From: Tubiluchus corallicola
Taxonomy: Eukaryota > Priapulida > Priapulimorpha > Priapulimorphida > Tubiluchidae
Assembly (NCBI GenBank): GCA_030141605.1
Contig: JAQGDQ010000994.1
Coordinates: 1 to 64,000, forward strand
DNA length: 64,000 nt
Direction: 5' to 3'
The position numbers and the translations under genes are program-made. Within the stretch, counting starts at the first letter, position 1. Each line of letters starts with the position of its first letter. Below the pieces are notes generated by a model, which saw only the letters and a list, made by a program, of their open reading frames with translations, was not told the DNA's origin and ran no database searches. Shown piece by piece: positions 36,101 to 45,616 of the stretch.

Positions 36101-39100
36101 TGCATGAGTATAACTGTCTAAAAATGCAGGTTTGAATGAGTATAACTGCCTAAAAATGCATGTTTGAATGAGTATAACTGCCTAAAAATACATGTTTGCA
36201 TGAGTATAACTGTCTAAAAATGCATGTTTGCATGAGTATAACTGCCTAAAAATGCATGTTTGCATGAGTATAACTGCCTAAAAATGCATGTTTGCATGAG
36301 TATAACTGCCTAAAAATACATGTTTGAATGAGCATAACTGCCTAAAAATGCATGTTTGAATGAGTATAACTGCCTAAAAATGCATGTTTGAATGAGTATA
36401 ACTGTCTAAAAATGCATGTTTGCATGAGTATAACTGTCTAAAAATGCATGTTTGCATGAGTATAACTGCCTAAAAATACATGTTTGCATGAGTATAACTG
36501 CCTAAAAATGCATGTTTGAATGAGAATAACTGCCTAAAAATGCATGTTTGAATGAGTATAACTGCCTAAAAATGCATGTTTGCACGAGTATAACTGTCTA
36601 AAAATACATGTTTGCATGAGTATAACTGTCTAAAAATGCAGGTTTGCATGAGTATAACTGCCTAAAAATACATGTTTGCATGAGTATAACTGCCTAAAAA
36701 TGCATGTTTGAATGAGCATAACTGCCTAAAAATACATGTTTGCATGAGTATAACTGCCTAAAAATACATGTTTGCATGAGTATAACTGTCTAAAAATGCA
36801 GGTTTGCATGAGTATAACTGCCTAAAAATACATGTTTGCATGAGTATAACTGCCTAAAAATGCATGTTTGCACGAGTATAACTGTCTAAAAATGCACGTT
36901 TGCATGAGCATAACTACCTAACAATACATGTTTGCACGAGTATAACTGTCAAAAAATGCATGCTTGCATGAGTATAACTGTCTAAAAATGCAGGTTTGCA
37001 TGAGTATAACTGCCTAAAAATACATGTTTGCATGAGTATAACTGCCTAAAAATGCATGTTTGCACGAGTATAACTGTCTAAAAATGCACGTTTGCATGAG
37101 CATAACTACCTAACAATACATGTTTGCACGAGTATAACTGTCTAAAAATGCACGTTTGCATGAGCATAACTACCTAACAATACATGTTTGCACGAGTATA
37201 ACTGTCTAAAAATGCATGTTAGCATGAGTATAACTGCCTAAAAATGCATCTTAGCATGAGTATAACTGCCTAAAAATGCAGGTTTGCATGAGTATAACTG
37301 CCTAAAAATGCATGTTTGCACGAGTATAACTGTCTAAAAATGCACGTTTGCATGAGCATAACTACCTAACAATACATGTTTGCACGAGTATAACTGTCAA
37401 AAAATGCATGCTTGCATGAGTATAACTGTCTAAAAATGCAGGTTTGCATGAGTATAACTGCTTAAAAATACATGTTTGCATGAGTATAACTGCCTAAAAA
37501 TGCATGTTTGCACGAGTATAACTGTCTAAAAATGCACGTTTGCATGAGCATAACTACCTAACAATACATGTTTGCACGAGTATAACTGTCTAAAAATGCA
37601 CGTTTGCATGAGCATAACTACCTAACAATACATGTTTGCACGAGTATAACTGTCTAAAAATGCATGTTAGCATGAGTATAACTGCCTAAAAATGCAGGTT
37701 TGCATGAGTATAACTGCCTAAAAATACATGTTTGCATGAGCATAACTGCCTAAAAATGCATGTTTGAATGAGCATAACTGCCTAAAAATGCATGTTTGAA
37801 TGAGCATAACTGCCTAAAAATGCATGTTTGAATGAGCATAACTGCCTAAAAATGCATGTTTGAATGAGTATAACTGCCTAAAAATGCATGTTTGAATGAG
37901 TATAACTGCCTAAAAATGCATGTTTGAATGAGCATAACTGCCTAAAAATGCATGTTTGCATGAGTATAACTGCCTAAAAATGCATGTTTGAATGAGTATA
38001 ACTGCCTAAAAATGCATGTTTGAATGAGCATAACTGCCTAAAAATGCATGTTTGAATGAGTATAACTGCCTAAAAATGCATGTTTGCATGAGTATAACTG
38101 CCTAAAAATGCATGTTTGAATGAGCATAACTGCCTAAAAATGCATGTTTGCATGAGTATAACTGCCTAAAAATGCATGTTTGAATGAGTATAACTGCCTA
38201 AAAATGCATGTTTGAATGAGTATAACTGCCTAAAAATGCATGTTTGCATGAGTATAACTGCCTAAAAATGCATGTTTGAATGAGTATAACTGCCTAAAAA
38301 TGCATGTTTGCATGAATATAACTGCCTAAAAATACATGTTTGCATGAATATAACTGCCTAAAAATACATGTTTGCATGAATATAACTGCCTAAAAATACA
38401 TGTTTGCATGAGTATAACTGCCTAAAAATACATGTTTGCATGAGTATAACTGCCTAAAAATACATGTTTGCATGAGTATAACTGCCTAAAAATACATGTT
38501 TGCACGAGTATAACTGCCTAAAAATACATGTTTGCATGAATATAACTGTCTAAAAATACATGTTTGCATGAGTATAACTGCCTAAAAATACATGTTTGCA
38601 TGAGTATAACTGCCTAAAAATGCATGTTTGCACGAGTATAACTGTCTAAAAATGCACGTTTGCATGAGCATAACTACCTAACAATACATGTTTGCACGAG
38701 TATAACTGTCTAAAAATGCATGTTAGCATGAGTATAACTGCCTAACAATGCAGGTTTGCATGAGTATAACTGCCTAAAAATACATGTTTGCATGAGTATA
38801 ACGGCCTAAAAATGCATGTTTGCACGAGTATAACTGTCTAAACATGCACGTTTGCATGAGCATAACTACCTAACAATACATGTTTGCACGAGTATAACTG
38901 TCAAAAAATGCATGCTTGCATGAGTATAACTGTCTAAAAATGCAGGTTTGCACGAGTATAACTGCCTAAAAATACATGTTTGCATGAGTATAACTGCCTA
39001 AAAATGCATGTTTGCACGAGTATAACTGCCTAAAAATACATGTTTGCATGAATATAACTGCCTAAAAATACATGTTTGCATGAGTATAACTGCCTAAAAA

Positions 39101-42100
39101 TGCATGTTTGCATGAGCATAACTGCCTAAAAATACGTGTTTGCATGAGCACAACTGTCTAAAAATACATGTTTGCATGAGCATAACTGCCTAAAAATACG
39201 TGTTTGCATGAGCACAACTGTCTAAAAATACATGTTTGCATGAATACAACTGCCTAAAAATACGTGTCTGCATGAGTACAACTGCCTAAAAATACATGTT
39301 TGCACGAATATAACTGCCTAAAAATGCATGTTTGCATGAATATAACTGTCTAAAAATACATGTTTGCACGAATATAACTGCCTAAAAATGCATGTTACAT
39401 GTTTGCATGAGTATAACAGCCTAAAAATACATGTTTGCATGAGTATGACTGCCTAAAAATACATGTTTGCATGAGTATAACTGCCTAAAAATACATGTTT
39501 GCACGAGTATAACTGCCTAAAAATACATGTTTGCACGAGTATGACTGGCTAAAAATACATGTTTGCATGAATATAACTATCTAAAAATACATGTTTGCAT
39601 GAGTATAACTGCCTAAAAATACATGTTTGCACGACTATGACTGCCTAAAAATACATGTTTGCACAAGTATGACTGGCTAAAAATACATGTTTGCATGAGT
39701 ATAACTGCCTAAAAATACATGTTTGCACAAGTATGACTGGCTAAAAATACATGTTTGCATGAATATAACTATCTAAAAATGCATGTTTGCATGAGTATAA
39801 CTGCTTAACTGTCTATATGAGGAAAACACGAGCGTATGTGAATAATTGCCTGTTAGTACTTATGCTTACGAGAATAACTGCTCAAAAATTTATCTGTGTG
39901 CAAATAACCGCCTGTGATGACATGAACATAACAGAATATTTGCACAAAAATACGTCTAAATGCAAATATGTATTACTTTGCATATATAAATGCGAAGTAA
40001 AAACCTTTTCGAAGAAATATAAATACAAATTTACAACAATTTACGTAAAAAACTGGTAACAAACAGCGTAATAAACAAATATTTTATACCAATTCTTCCT
40101 TCCATTTTGCAGCAGTAAATGCTGCAACAGATGGAGTTGTTTTCTCTGGTCCTTCAAGACCCTGAAAACAAATTAGTTATGAAGCAATTAGCAACTGGCA
40201 GTTACGTAATATTTTGTTTGCTAAAAGGCCCAGGAAAGCTTTCTTTTGGCAAACAAATTTAGACAAATGTGCAGCAAGTTTTAATACAGCATTTCACACT
40301 AAGCAATTACGACATATAATGTGCCTAGGACTGCCTACATAGCAGATGATTATTGAAACCGGGAATTAGTAGTGGGACGTCCCAGAAGTCTCTTCAATAG
40401 AACTCAAAAGCAGTGCCTTTTTAAAGGTTTTTGAAAACTATTCTTAAGAAAACAGATTTTAAAAAATCTTGCCAAATTTTAAAACTGTCAGTTCCACATT
40501 AACTGACAATTAAAAAAATCACAAAATTTACCAATTTAATTTTAAACAAGAAATACCAGTAACCAAAATTAGGGTTTCTTAAGGCAAGATTTGCCAAGGT
40601 TTTACCAAATACTGGTTCGAATATTTCGGAGACAAAGACGAAATTCTGATCAATGTAGGTTAATCATCAACTAAATTGCTTAAGAAATGAATTTTAAATT
40701 TTAATGATTATGACGAAACACCAAAGTTACTCCAAAAATCTTTTATGATTTTAACAAAGCGGACGGACAATTTTACCAATGTACTACATTGTAACGACTT
40801 CAAGCAAAGTTGAGTAATTTAAATCAGTAAAATCCACATAACTTAATTACAAAAGTTTATCAATAAAGACGTTTAAAAATGTTTAAAAAAACATCTTTCC
40901 GACTTGTCGACGTCCCTTCAACGGCCTTCTCCTCCTACACACCTCTCACACTGGTGCACTGCCTCAAGATGATGCATCACTAACTACGACCCTCAAACAA
41001 TTACACATGACTATGTTTCCACGACGACAGATGAGTGAACAGCTGATATAATCAACATGACACAATTTTGATAAGTCTACTAAAATTTTCAGCTGTATCA
41101 AGTTCAAAATTTTGTAATCAACATGTAAAACAAACAGTCTAACTTACCTCGGGTACGTTTATTACTCCTGTTGAACTTACCCCGGGTACGTCTATTACTC
41201 CTGTTGAACTTACCCCGGGTACGTCTATTACTCCTGTTGAACTTACCCCGGGTACGTCTATTACTCCTGTTGAACTTACCCCGGGTACGTCTATTACTCC
41301 TGTTGAACTTACCCCGGGTACGTCTATTACTCCTGTTGAACTTACCCTGGGTACGTCTATTACTCCTGTTGAACCTACCCCGGGTACGTCTATTACTCCC
41401 GTTGACATGTGTGTCTTGATTGTATCCATGAGTTTTCTGTTTTCCGCAACGAGTCCGCTCGTGCCCCTGCCAAGATTCGTTAGTTGCTCCTGGATGAATA
41501 CAAACACACAATAACACAATAGTTATTAAAAAAGTTGGCAAACACAAATTTATTGGTGACGACTGCTTCAGTAAAGTAGAGAACACCCAAGCACCATACG
41601 CGTAAGATGCGGAGTTACAGGTGTGTGTCCGAAGCCTTCTCCAGAAAAGTTTTGAAAAATCAAAGCCAATTTCCTTGTGTTTGGGTTCATTTTGGATGTT
41701 TTAAGCCCAAACATTAAGCTGAACATTTTCACCAAACAGCGATAAAGTAAAAAGTGGTATCATTACAGTACATGCATACTGGCCATTCACATTTCTAAGG
41801 TATCTGAAGTGAGTTATGAAGATCCAAGAGAGGAAGTGAGTGATAACAATTAGATGAGAAATGATGAAAATCATATTAGTCAAGAAAAGAGCTCTGAAAT
41901 GCATTAACATTTTTCTGATATTTGCCACAAAATTTTAGGGAAATGTTTACGTGGAGCACATTCTGGAGTTTGCAAGAAAATGCCCTGTTATGTTAAATGT
42001 AAACAAATTTATGTAAACCTTACAAGTAGGGCTATTTAGAAAGTCCGAGTATAATTTTTATAAGGTATGTGATATTTGGGCATGAGACATTTGGGCACTA

Positions 42101-45100
42101 ACAAAATTTGATATTTTACCCATTTTTTTTACTTTTGCTCATTATATTTTTAATGATTCACTATTTTCCTAACTGTCATAATGTTTAATAGCACAATTAA
42201 AACCAGTTGATTGTCTTTCTGCACTTTCTCCACTTTCAGTATTAGTCTATGTGCAGTTAATGAACAAAGCATGTCAGTATCTATAACAGCGAGATTAAGT
42301 TGTACATTATTAGCAACAGTTTACCGACAGAAAAAGTCAACCAGCATTTCCAGACTGTTCTAAGCAAGCTGGACAATAACCTAATGTTACCATGCAACTA
42401 TTCATCAAGCACTTGGTGTCCTTTGACTTATGTTGTTTATACTAGTGGCCAGGGGCGTATTAAGAAATAGGCTGAGGAGGCTACGGCCTAGGGCGCCAGA
42501 GTTTGAGGGGCGTCACTGTTGTGTTTCTTTCTCTCGGACGACTCGTAGAGAAAACCAGAAAACACTTTGTCAAATTAAACTGGTTTATTGTGTGAGAATT
42601 CTACAACGCACAAGTATGAAGGAACGCGAAATATACCCAGTCAAGTGAGAAGAAAATCTGAGAATCTGAAATTAATCTGAGAATACGAGAATTAAATTTG
42701 AACGGCCAGCTCCGCCTTATATGTCAATGCACATGGACTAAACCAGAACAATCTAGAAACTACTATGCGCATCGCGTATAGAAAGTTCTCGAATCTTCTA
42801 CAAGGTTGCTACAAGAAGATTGTTCTACTATACTATAGAATCTCCACAACAGTCACACTTTAGAAAAAATTCTTATTCTCCTTGGAAAATATGTGTACTT
42901 TCATATTCATGTAAAGGGTGTATTTTATAACACGCCACAGGCACTTACTGAAGCAGCTTTTATATAAGTGCCACATAACAAACAGGTGCAAAGTTTTACA
43001 CAACAAACTAGGAAGCTTGAATATAAGCGCTATGCAAATACATTTTAGTAATAATGACCACATAGAAACTAGGTTAATAGTGTTTTTAATACACCACAAA
43101 TAATTGTTTAATCTCCTCATTACATAGTAATTCACAATAGAGGTGGGAGGGAGAGAATTATCTGCCTCGGTTGCCGTAAAGTCTTGATACGCCCCTGCTA
43201 GCGGCATATTCAAGAAAAGTAGGTCAATTAACAAGAAAAAATGCTTAATACATAACTTTCACTTTCAAGATAAAACTTTTTCATTTCATCTCTTGTGAAA
43301 TGTTCCGCAGCAGAGTTTTTTATACATGGTAAGTGTTATAGTTATTTCTAGTGTCAATTACAGGATCGTATTCAGGAAAATAATTATTTATTTGCTTATA
43401 AAAACTTTAGGTAATTTAAACAAACAAAGAAGTTGTACCTAATCAGCCAACCAGAGACATCGTGTTTCGTAGCGCAAAGCAGAAATTATTTGCTCAGTCA
43501 AGCACAGCCAACTCAGGTGCCTAAATGTTTCATGCGGAAACTGCCAAGCGAAAAATGACCCGACCCCTTTTCAAAAGCCTTGATGACTTTCACAACAGGA
43601 CAGAAATTCACCAGGAACAAAAAGTAGACCCCGAGAGGCTAAGTGAGGGTCATTTCACTGATCTTTCATGAAGCACACAAAAAAATTATAAATTACAAAA
43701 CTAATTCTCAACTAGCAGTCTACACTACGCTTAGACCACATATGGTTTCAACATTTAAAATATTACACCTTGTAAACCATTTCTTACAAACTGTAGTTAA
43801 ATTAAAATGTATTGTAGTTAAATTAGAATGTGTGACTACTGCAGAAAACAGAAAAAAGTTGAACATGATTTGTGAATTGCCAAAAATTTTAAAAATTTCT
43901 AATCTCTGAAAGCAATAAAAACAAGGCAATAATGAAATAGGCAGTACTTATTAAAACAATGACTAATGTTTAAAAGCAACACGTGGGGTACATACCTGTA
44001 ATTCACTATTCTCACTCTCAAGCTGTTGAATATAGGCAGCTTGTTGTTGTAATAATGGTACCAACTCCACTGATGTTGGAATGTCTTTACCGGAAGACTC
44101 CTGCAGATAAAATTAACTTTTTATTCTTCTAGTAAAATTAACATACAATGAATGCGTCAATCTATTACAAAAACAGTTAAGTAGTTTCTAATCAACCAGA
44201 CAGTTTAGTCTAGTGGTAATGCGTCTGCTTTCCATCTCTGAGGTCGTGAGTTCGAACCAGCGACCGGGTCATACCAAAGACCTTAAAAATGGTACCTGCT
44301 GTTGCCCTGCCCGACGCGGGGTATTTAGGGCAAAAGTGGGGTAATAATAGTCTCTGTTATGTAGTTGTAGGTTGTTATTTACAGTTGGCGATAATGGCTC
44401 TTTGAGCTAATGTTAATTGTTGACCCAAAAGCCGACTTTAAATAAAGATTGTTATTATTATTATTAATGAGTATCGCACCTGTGTGATCACCTTAGGTAG
44501 GTACGTGAAAAATAAATGCATAAGCACTCGGTCAAAAATCCCACTCAAACAAAAACTATAGAGAGAAAAACCCCGGGGATGATGACTGTTGTCAGCAACT
44601 TTGGATGCAAATGATTATTTTTTATTTTACTATCCGAGAAAATAAACAGGAGGAGCTAGGCAGGTACATACTTTGCCCCAAGTTTAAATATTATCTCAAA
44701 ATTATCGACACAAGTATGTTCATGAAGTTGTTTGTGTTAAAGCATCTTTCTAAATTGATGTATTGTTACCTAGATAGAAACAAAGAACAGGCGAATTAAA
44801 ATATGTGCATAATTATTAGAAGTAATTTACATGGTTTTTACATAATGATATTTACAATGACGATATGAAAGTAATAGTATTAACACATATTCGTATACAA
44901 GGTATGTATACATATATTGGTCTATTACATCATAAAGACCTAAATACGTTTTTGTATAACTTATTAGTTGATGATAATAAATGTGTCGACAAAACCTATA
45001 ATGTTATTGTGTCCATTATATTACTAGATTAAAACAATAATATAAAATAGTCAGTCATACCGATTGACCTGCGTGCAAGGATATCCTTGATAAGGAGCTG

Positions 45101-45616
45101 GGAGATAACATAACTTATTAAACATGGCCTGATTCACTAACAAGGCAGGACGTCTAAGATGAGCAGATCATCAGGTACATAAGCACATGCAAGCAAGCAG
45201 AATCAGTACGCCCAAAGAAAACACCCATAGTAAGTATCAAAACAGTTTACCCATTCAGTTGTTTAAGCAGACGCTGTGCCAATCCTAACTTCGGTTGCCA
45301 ATCACAACACCGTGACAACTCGGCTGTGTCACTATGTCGCTAAAGTGATAAACATATTATAATTTCAATGCTTATTGCCCATAAGCAAGATATTGTACAA
45401 TATCAGAGTACTACGCAGTTTACTATGCCTGATTACCGAGGTTAAAAATCAATAGTTAGTTGGCAGTGAATAAAAAACTGTTTGATTTGCAAATACCTGA
45501 GGCTGAAGCTCTCCCACCGGTTGTTTACGGGAACCATCTATCTTATGTGTCATTGCTTGTGTTAGCTGTTCTCTGAGCTTTTTTGCGTTTTCAGATAAGC
45601 CGCGGCTGACTGCCAT
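21170..45616 (-). CDS. SDCCAG8: SDCCAG8 orthologue, centrosomal/ciliary coiled-coil protein, 13 exons, 3' end not found
   Basis: Exons in transcript order: 45616-45497, 44100-43996, 41489-41379 (or longer), 40161-40090, 35765-35509, 33756-33618, 32498-32346, 30702-30568, 29117-29001, 27071-26943, 25928-25796, 22452-22335, 21344-21170. All phases match. The protein is almost entirely coiled coil. The order of landmarks follows vertebrate SDCCAG8: [17 protein letters not shown], then LCVKCANEQ with IEKLT and ERDEALALV, then [19 protein letters not shown], then a [20 protein letters not shown] block near the C-terminus. In vertebrates the protein sits at centriole distal appendages/centriolar satellites and acts in ciliogenesis; loss causes ciliopathy. 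A short final exon is expected left of 21170 but I could not find it. Introns span 24 kb, mostly tandem repeats. It starts about 660 bp from the gypsy element and is divergent to CCDC34. Confidence 0.88.
21402..21532. repeat. GT/GC alternating microsatellite
   Basis: Runs of GTGTGTGT mixed with TGCATGCG, alternating purine-pyrimidine. SDCCAG8 intron 12. Confidence 0.95.
21664..22325. repeat. 23-bp minisatellite, about 28 copies, SDCCAG8 intron 12
   Basis: Unit AACAAAGGTAAACAAACTCC plus TTG. Ends about 10 bp from the exon 12 donor, whose GTAAGTTTGTT resembles the unit's complement. Confidence 0.93.
22335..22452 (-). CDS. SDCCAG8: SDCCAG8 exon 12
   Basis: Acceptor GTTTTTAG precedes 22452 and donor GTAAGT follows 22335, leaving phase 2. 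It encodes [18 protein letters not shown] and then [17 protein letters not shown], matching the SQNxFLxKLKEEC region of vertebrate SDCCAG8. Confidence 0.88.
22811..22955 (+). repeat. interspersed repeat, copy 2
   Basis: Second copy of the 20852-20993 repeat, in SDCCAG8 intron 11. Confidence 0.6.
23335..25785. repeat. 40-bp minisatellite, about 61 copies, SDCCAG8 intron 11
   Basis: Unit ACAATTAGACAAGTAGTCAA plus ACCAACATTTAACCTAACGA. Three or so sub-types alternate in regular order, so multi-unit blocks have been copied. It runs up to the exon 11 donor. Confidence 0.96.
25796..25928 (-). CDS. SDCCAG8: SDCCAG8 exon 11
   Basis: Acceptor CTCTTAG precedes 25928. It encodes [20 protein letters not shown], then [20 protein letters not shown]. 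The donor is best placed at GTATGT after 25796, leaving one base, which fits exon 12. The 40-bp array begins about 10 bp beyond the donor. Confidence 0.82.
26943..27071 (-). CDS. SDCCAG8: SDCCAG8 exon 10 with GC-AG donor
   Basis: Acceptor TTATTTAG precedes 27071. It is 43 codons, phase 0: [20 protein letters not shown], then [20 protein letters not shown]. The donor is GCAAGT directly after GAG, the standard non-canonical GC-AG type; no GT site nearby keeps the frame. Confidence 0.85.
27389..27688 (+). mobile_element. tRNA-headed SINE, copy 1
   Basis: A-box-like TTTAGTCCAGTGGTAACGC and B-box GAGTTCGAACC, then a tRNA-unrelated body, ending AATAAAGATTATTATG and an ATT tail. Nearly the same sequence recurs at 44195. 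In SDCCAG8 intron 9. Confidence 0.85.
27971..28755. repeat. 29-bp minisatellite, about 27 copies, carrying CRE palindromes
   Basis: Unit CTCGTGACTGTACTCATGAC plus GTCATTCGT. Around two thirds of units hold TGACGTCA, the full CREB/ATF site; the others have TGACGTCG or TGACGTCC. SDCCAG8 intron 9. Confidence 0.95.
29001..29117 (-). CDS. SDCCAG8: SDCCAG8 exon 9
   Basis: Acceptor TTTTACAG precedes 29117 and donor GTAAGT follows 29001. It is 39 codons, phase 0, encoding [19 protein letters not shown] and KEAENIAMQ. Coiled coil. Confidence 0.88.
29505..30352. repeat. 850-bp polypurine tract (GAGAA)n and (GA)n
   Basis: The plus strand is nearly all G and A: GAGAAGAGAA repeats, an inner (GA)n run at 30088-30146, and GGGAA variants at both edges. 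SDCCAG8 intron 8. Confidence 0.97.
30568..30702 (-). CDS. SDCCAG8: SDCCAG8 exon 8
   Basis: Acceptor TTTACTAG precedes 30702 and donor GTAAAA follows 30568. It is 45 codons, phase 0: [19 protein letters not shown], then [20 protein letters not shown]. It aligns with the vertebrate block LSxNxAxLxAxVEKVxxEK. Two decayed copies of its 5' half lie just upstream (30747-30891). Confidence 0.9.
30747..30891 (-). pseudogene. two decayed duplicates of SDCCAG8 exon 8 (5' half plus acceptor)
   Basis: 30833-30891 reads [18 protein letters not shown], against [18 protein letters not shown] in the real exon, then a stop. 30747-30803 is a more decayed copy that keeps GCTAG and the upstream AAAAATCAA. The SINE at 30892 lies where the acceptor of the outer copy should be. 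Confidence 0.8.
30892..31290 (+). mobile_element. tRNA-headed SINE, diverged copy 3
   Basis: TATAGCTCAATGGTAGCGTG and GCGGGTTCAACTCC are close to true tRNA A and B boxes, followed by GTCATACCAAAGACGTGAAA as in the other copies. It ends in long ATT/ACT/CAT microsatellites (31125-31287). It abuts a decayed duplicate of SDCCAG8 exon 8. Confidence 0.75.
31788..32250. repeat. 35-bp minisatellite, about 13 copies, SDCCAG8 intron 7
   Basis: Unit CAGCTTCATTTACAAACAAT plus AGTAGAATATAACAA, for example cttcattt at 31866 and 31901. Confidence 0.93.
32346..32498 (-). CDS. SDCCAG8: SDCCAG8 exon 7
   Basis: Acceptor TGTGCAAAG precedes 32498 and donor GTAACC follows 32346. It is 51 codons, phase 0: [20 protein letters not shown] and then [21 protein letters not shown] strong charged coiled coil. 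The acceptor lacks a pyrimidine immediately before AG, a weak site. Confidence 0.88.
32540..32893. repeat. ACATAATACATGCAACAAAA array, SDCCAG8 intron 6
   Basis: Variable units of about 23-37 bp built from CATAATACATGCAACAAAAT. Confidence 0.9.
33332..33690. repeat. 70-bp tandem repeat of SDCCAG8 exon 6 end and its donor, 5 copies
   Basis: GATGCTGA occurs at 33391, 33461, 33531, 33601 and 33671. The rightmost unit is the real exon end; each other unit repeats about 50 bp of coding sequence plus GTAGGTAGG. Confidence 0.95.
33618..33756 (-). CDS. SDCCAG8: SDCCAG8 exon 6
   Basis: Acceptor TTGTTTAG precedes 33756 and donor GTAGGTAGG follows 33618. One base plus 46 codons encode [20 protein letters not shown] and then [17 protein letters not shown]. 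The last part of the exon and its donor are repeated four more times at 70-bp spacing in the intron. Confidence 0.9.
34451..35397 (+). mobile_element. composite repeat, second copy, carrying a nested Tigger-like MITE
   Basis: 34451-34478 plus 34837-35005 correspond to 5485-5680, and 35007-35397 is the AAGCCTTTTCACAG-ended element. The Tigger-like insertion at 34479-34834 interrupts it. In SDCCAG8 intron 5. Confidence 0.78.
34479..34834 (+). mobile_element. pogo/Tigger-like MITE inserted in an older repeat
   Basis: 356 bp with inverted ends CAGTCGACCATCGTTAAACC and CAGTCAACCCTCGTTAAACC (reverse complement of the right end), flanked by TA on both sides. The same host repeat without this insertion is present at 5490-5680, with the empty TA at 5510-5511. 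Confidence 0.88.
35509..35765 (-). CDS. SDCCAG8: SDCCAG8 exon 5 (LCVKCANEQ block)
   Basis: The acceptor TATTTTTAG precedes 35765 and the donor GTAGAT follows 35509, leaving phase 2. The exon encodes [20 protein letters not shown] and then [13 protein letters not shown]. The latter matches the cysteine-containing LCLKCA segment of vertebrate SDCCAG8, the strongest single clue to the gene's identity. The first eight bases of the exon are repeated about 125 times upstream in the 32-bp array. Confidence 0.92.
35765..39805. repeat. 32-bp minisatellite, about 125 copies, made from the SDCCAG8 exon 5 acceptor
   Basis: Plus-strand unit GCCTAAAAATGCATGTTTGC plus ATGAGTATAACT. On the minus strand each unit reads TATTTTTAG then GCAGTTAT, identical to the real acceptor and the first eight exon bases. 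Fills 4 kb of intron 4, with block-wise sub-types. Confidence 0.96.
40090..40161 (-). CDS. SDCCAG8: SDCCAG8 exon 4
   Basis: Acceptor TGTTTTCAG precedes 40161 and donor GTATAA follows 40090. It is 24 codons, phase 0, encoding [20 protein letters not shown] and KEEL. It is short and poorly conserved; accepted because sites and phases fit and it lies between two sure exons. Confidence 0.7.
41142..41400. repeat. 33-bp minisatellite of exon end plus donor, 8 copies, SDCCAG8 exon 3
   Basis: Plus-strand unit ACTTACCCCGGGTACGTCTA plus TTACTCCTGTTGA. Each unit holds one donor on the minus strand. Confidence 0.96.
41379..41489 (-). CDS. SDCCAG8: SDCCAG8 exon 3, minimal form; seven further in-frame donors extend it to 41148
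   Basis: The acceptor CATCCAG precedes 41489. The shortest form is 37 codons ([20 protein letters not shown] then [17 protein letters not shown]) and ends at 41379 before GTAGGT. Seven copies of the last 33 bp follow, each ending in GTAAGT, with possible exon ends at 41346, 41313, 41280, 41247, 41214, 41181 and 41148. All are phase 0 and the frame is open throughout, so each step would add 11 residues ([11 protein letters not shown]). Confidence 0.8.
42450..43197 (+). mobile_element. hAT-like non-autonomous DNA transposon
   Basis: Ends are CAGGGGCGTATTAAGA and its complement TCTTGATACGCCCCTG. Flanks are CTAGTGGC (42442-42449) and CTAGCGGC (43198-43205), an 8-bp target duplication with one change. 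The CAGGGGCG start and 8-bp duplication are hAT hallmarks. No transposase frame is present in 748 bp. Lies in SDCCAG8 intron 2. Confidence 0.85.
43996..44100 (-). CDS. SDCCAG8: SDCCAG8 exon 2
   Basis: Acceptor ATCTGCAG precedes 44100 and donor GTATGT follows 43996. It is 35 codons, phase 0, encoding [20 protein letters not shown], the equivalent of the N-terminal coiled-coil start in vertebrate SDCCAG8. Confidence 0.88.
44195..44467 (+). mobile_element. tRNA-headed SINE, copy 2
   Basis: TTTAGTCTAGTGGTAATGCG and GAGTTCGAACC as promoter boxes; body and tail align with copy 1 (AAAGCCGACTTTAAATAAAG then ATT repeats). In SDCCAG8 intron 1. Confidence 0.85.
45497..45616 (-). CDS. SDCCAG8: SDCCAG8 exon 1 (start codon)
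   Basis: ATG at 45616-45614 opens [20 protein letters not shown]. It runs 40 codons to donor GTATTT after 45497, phase 0. Chosen as the start because the frame is clean and the peptide continues smoothly into exon 2. Confidence 0.8.
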
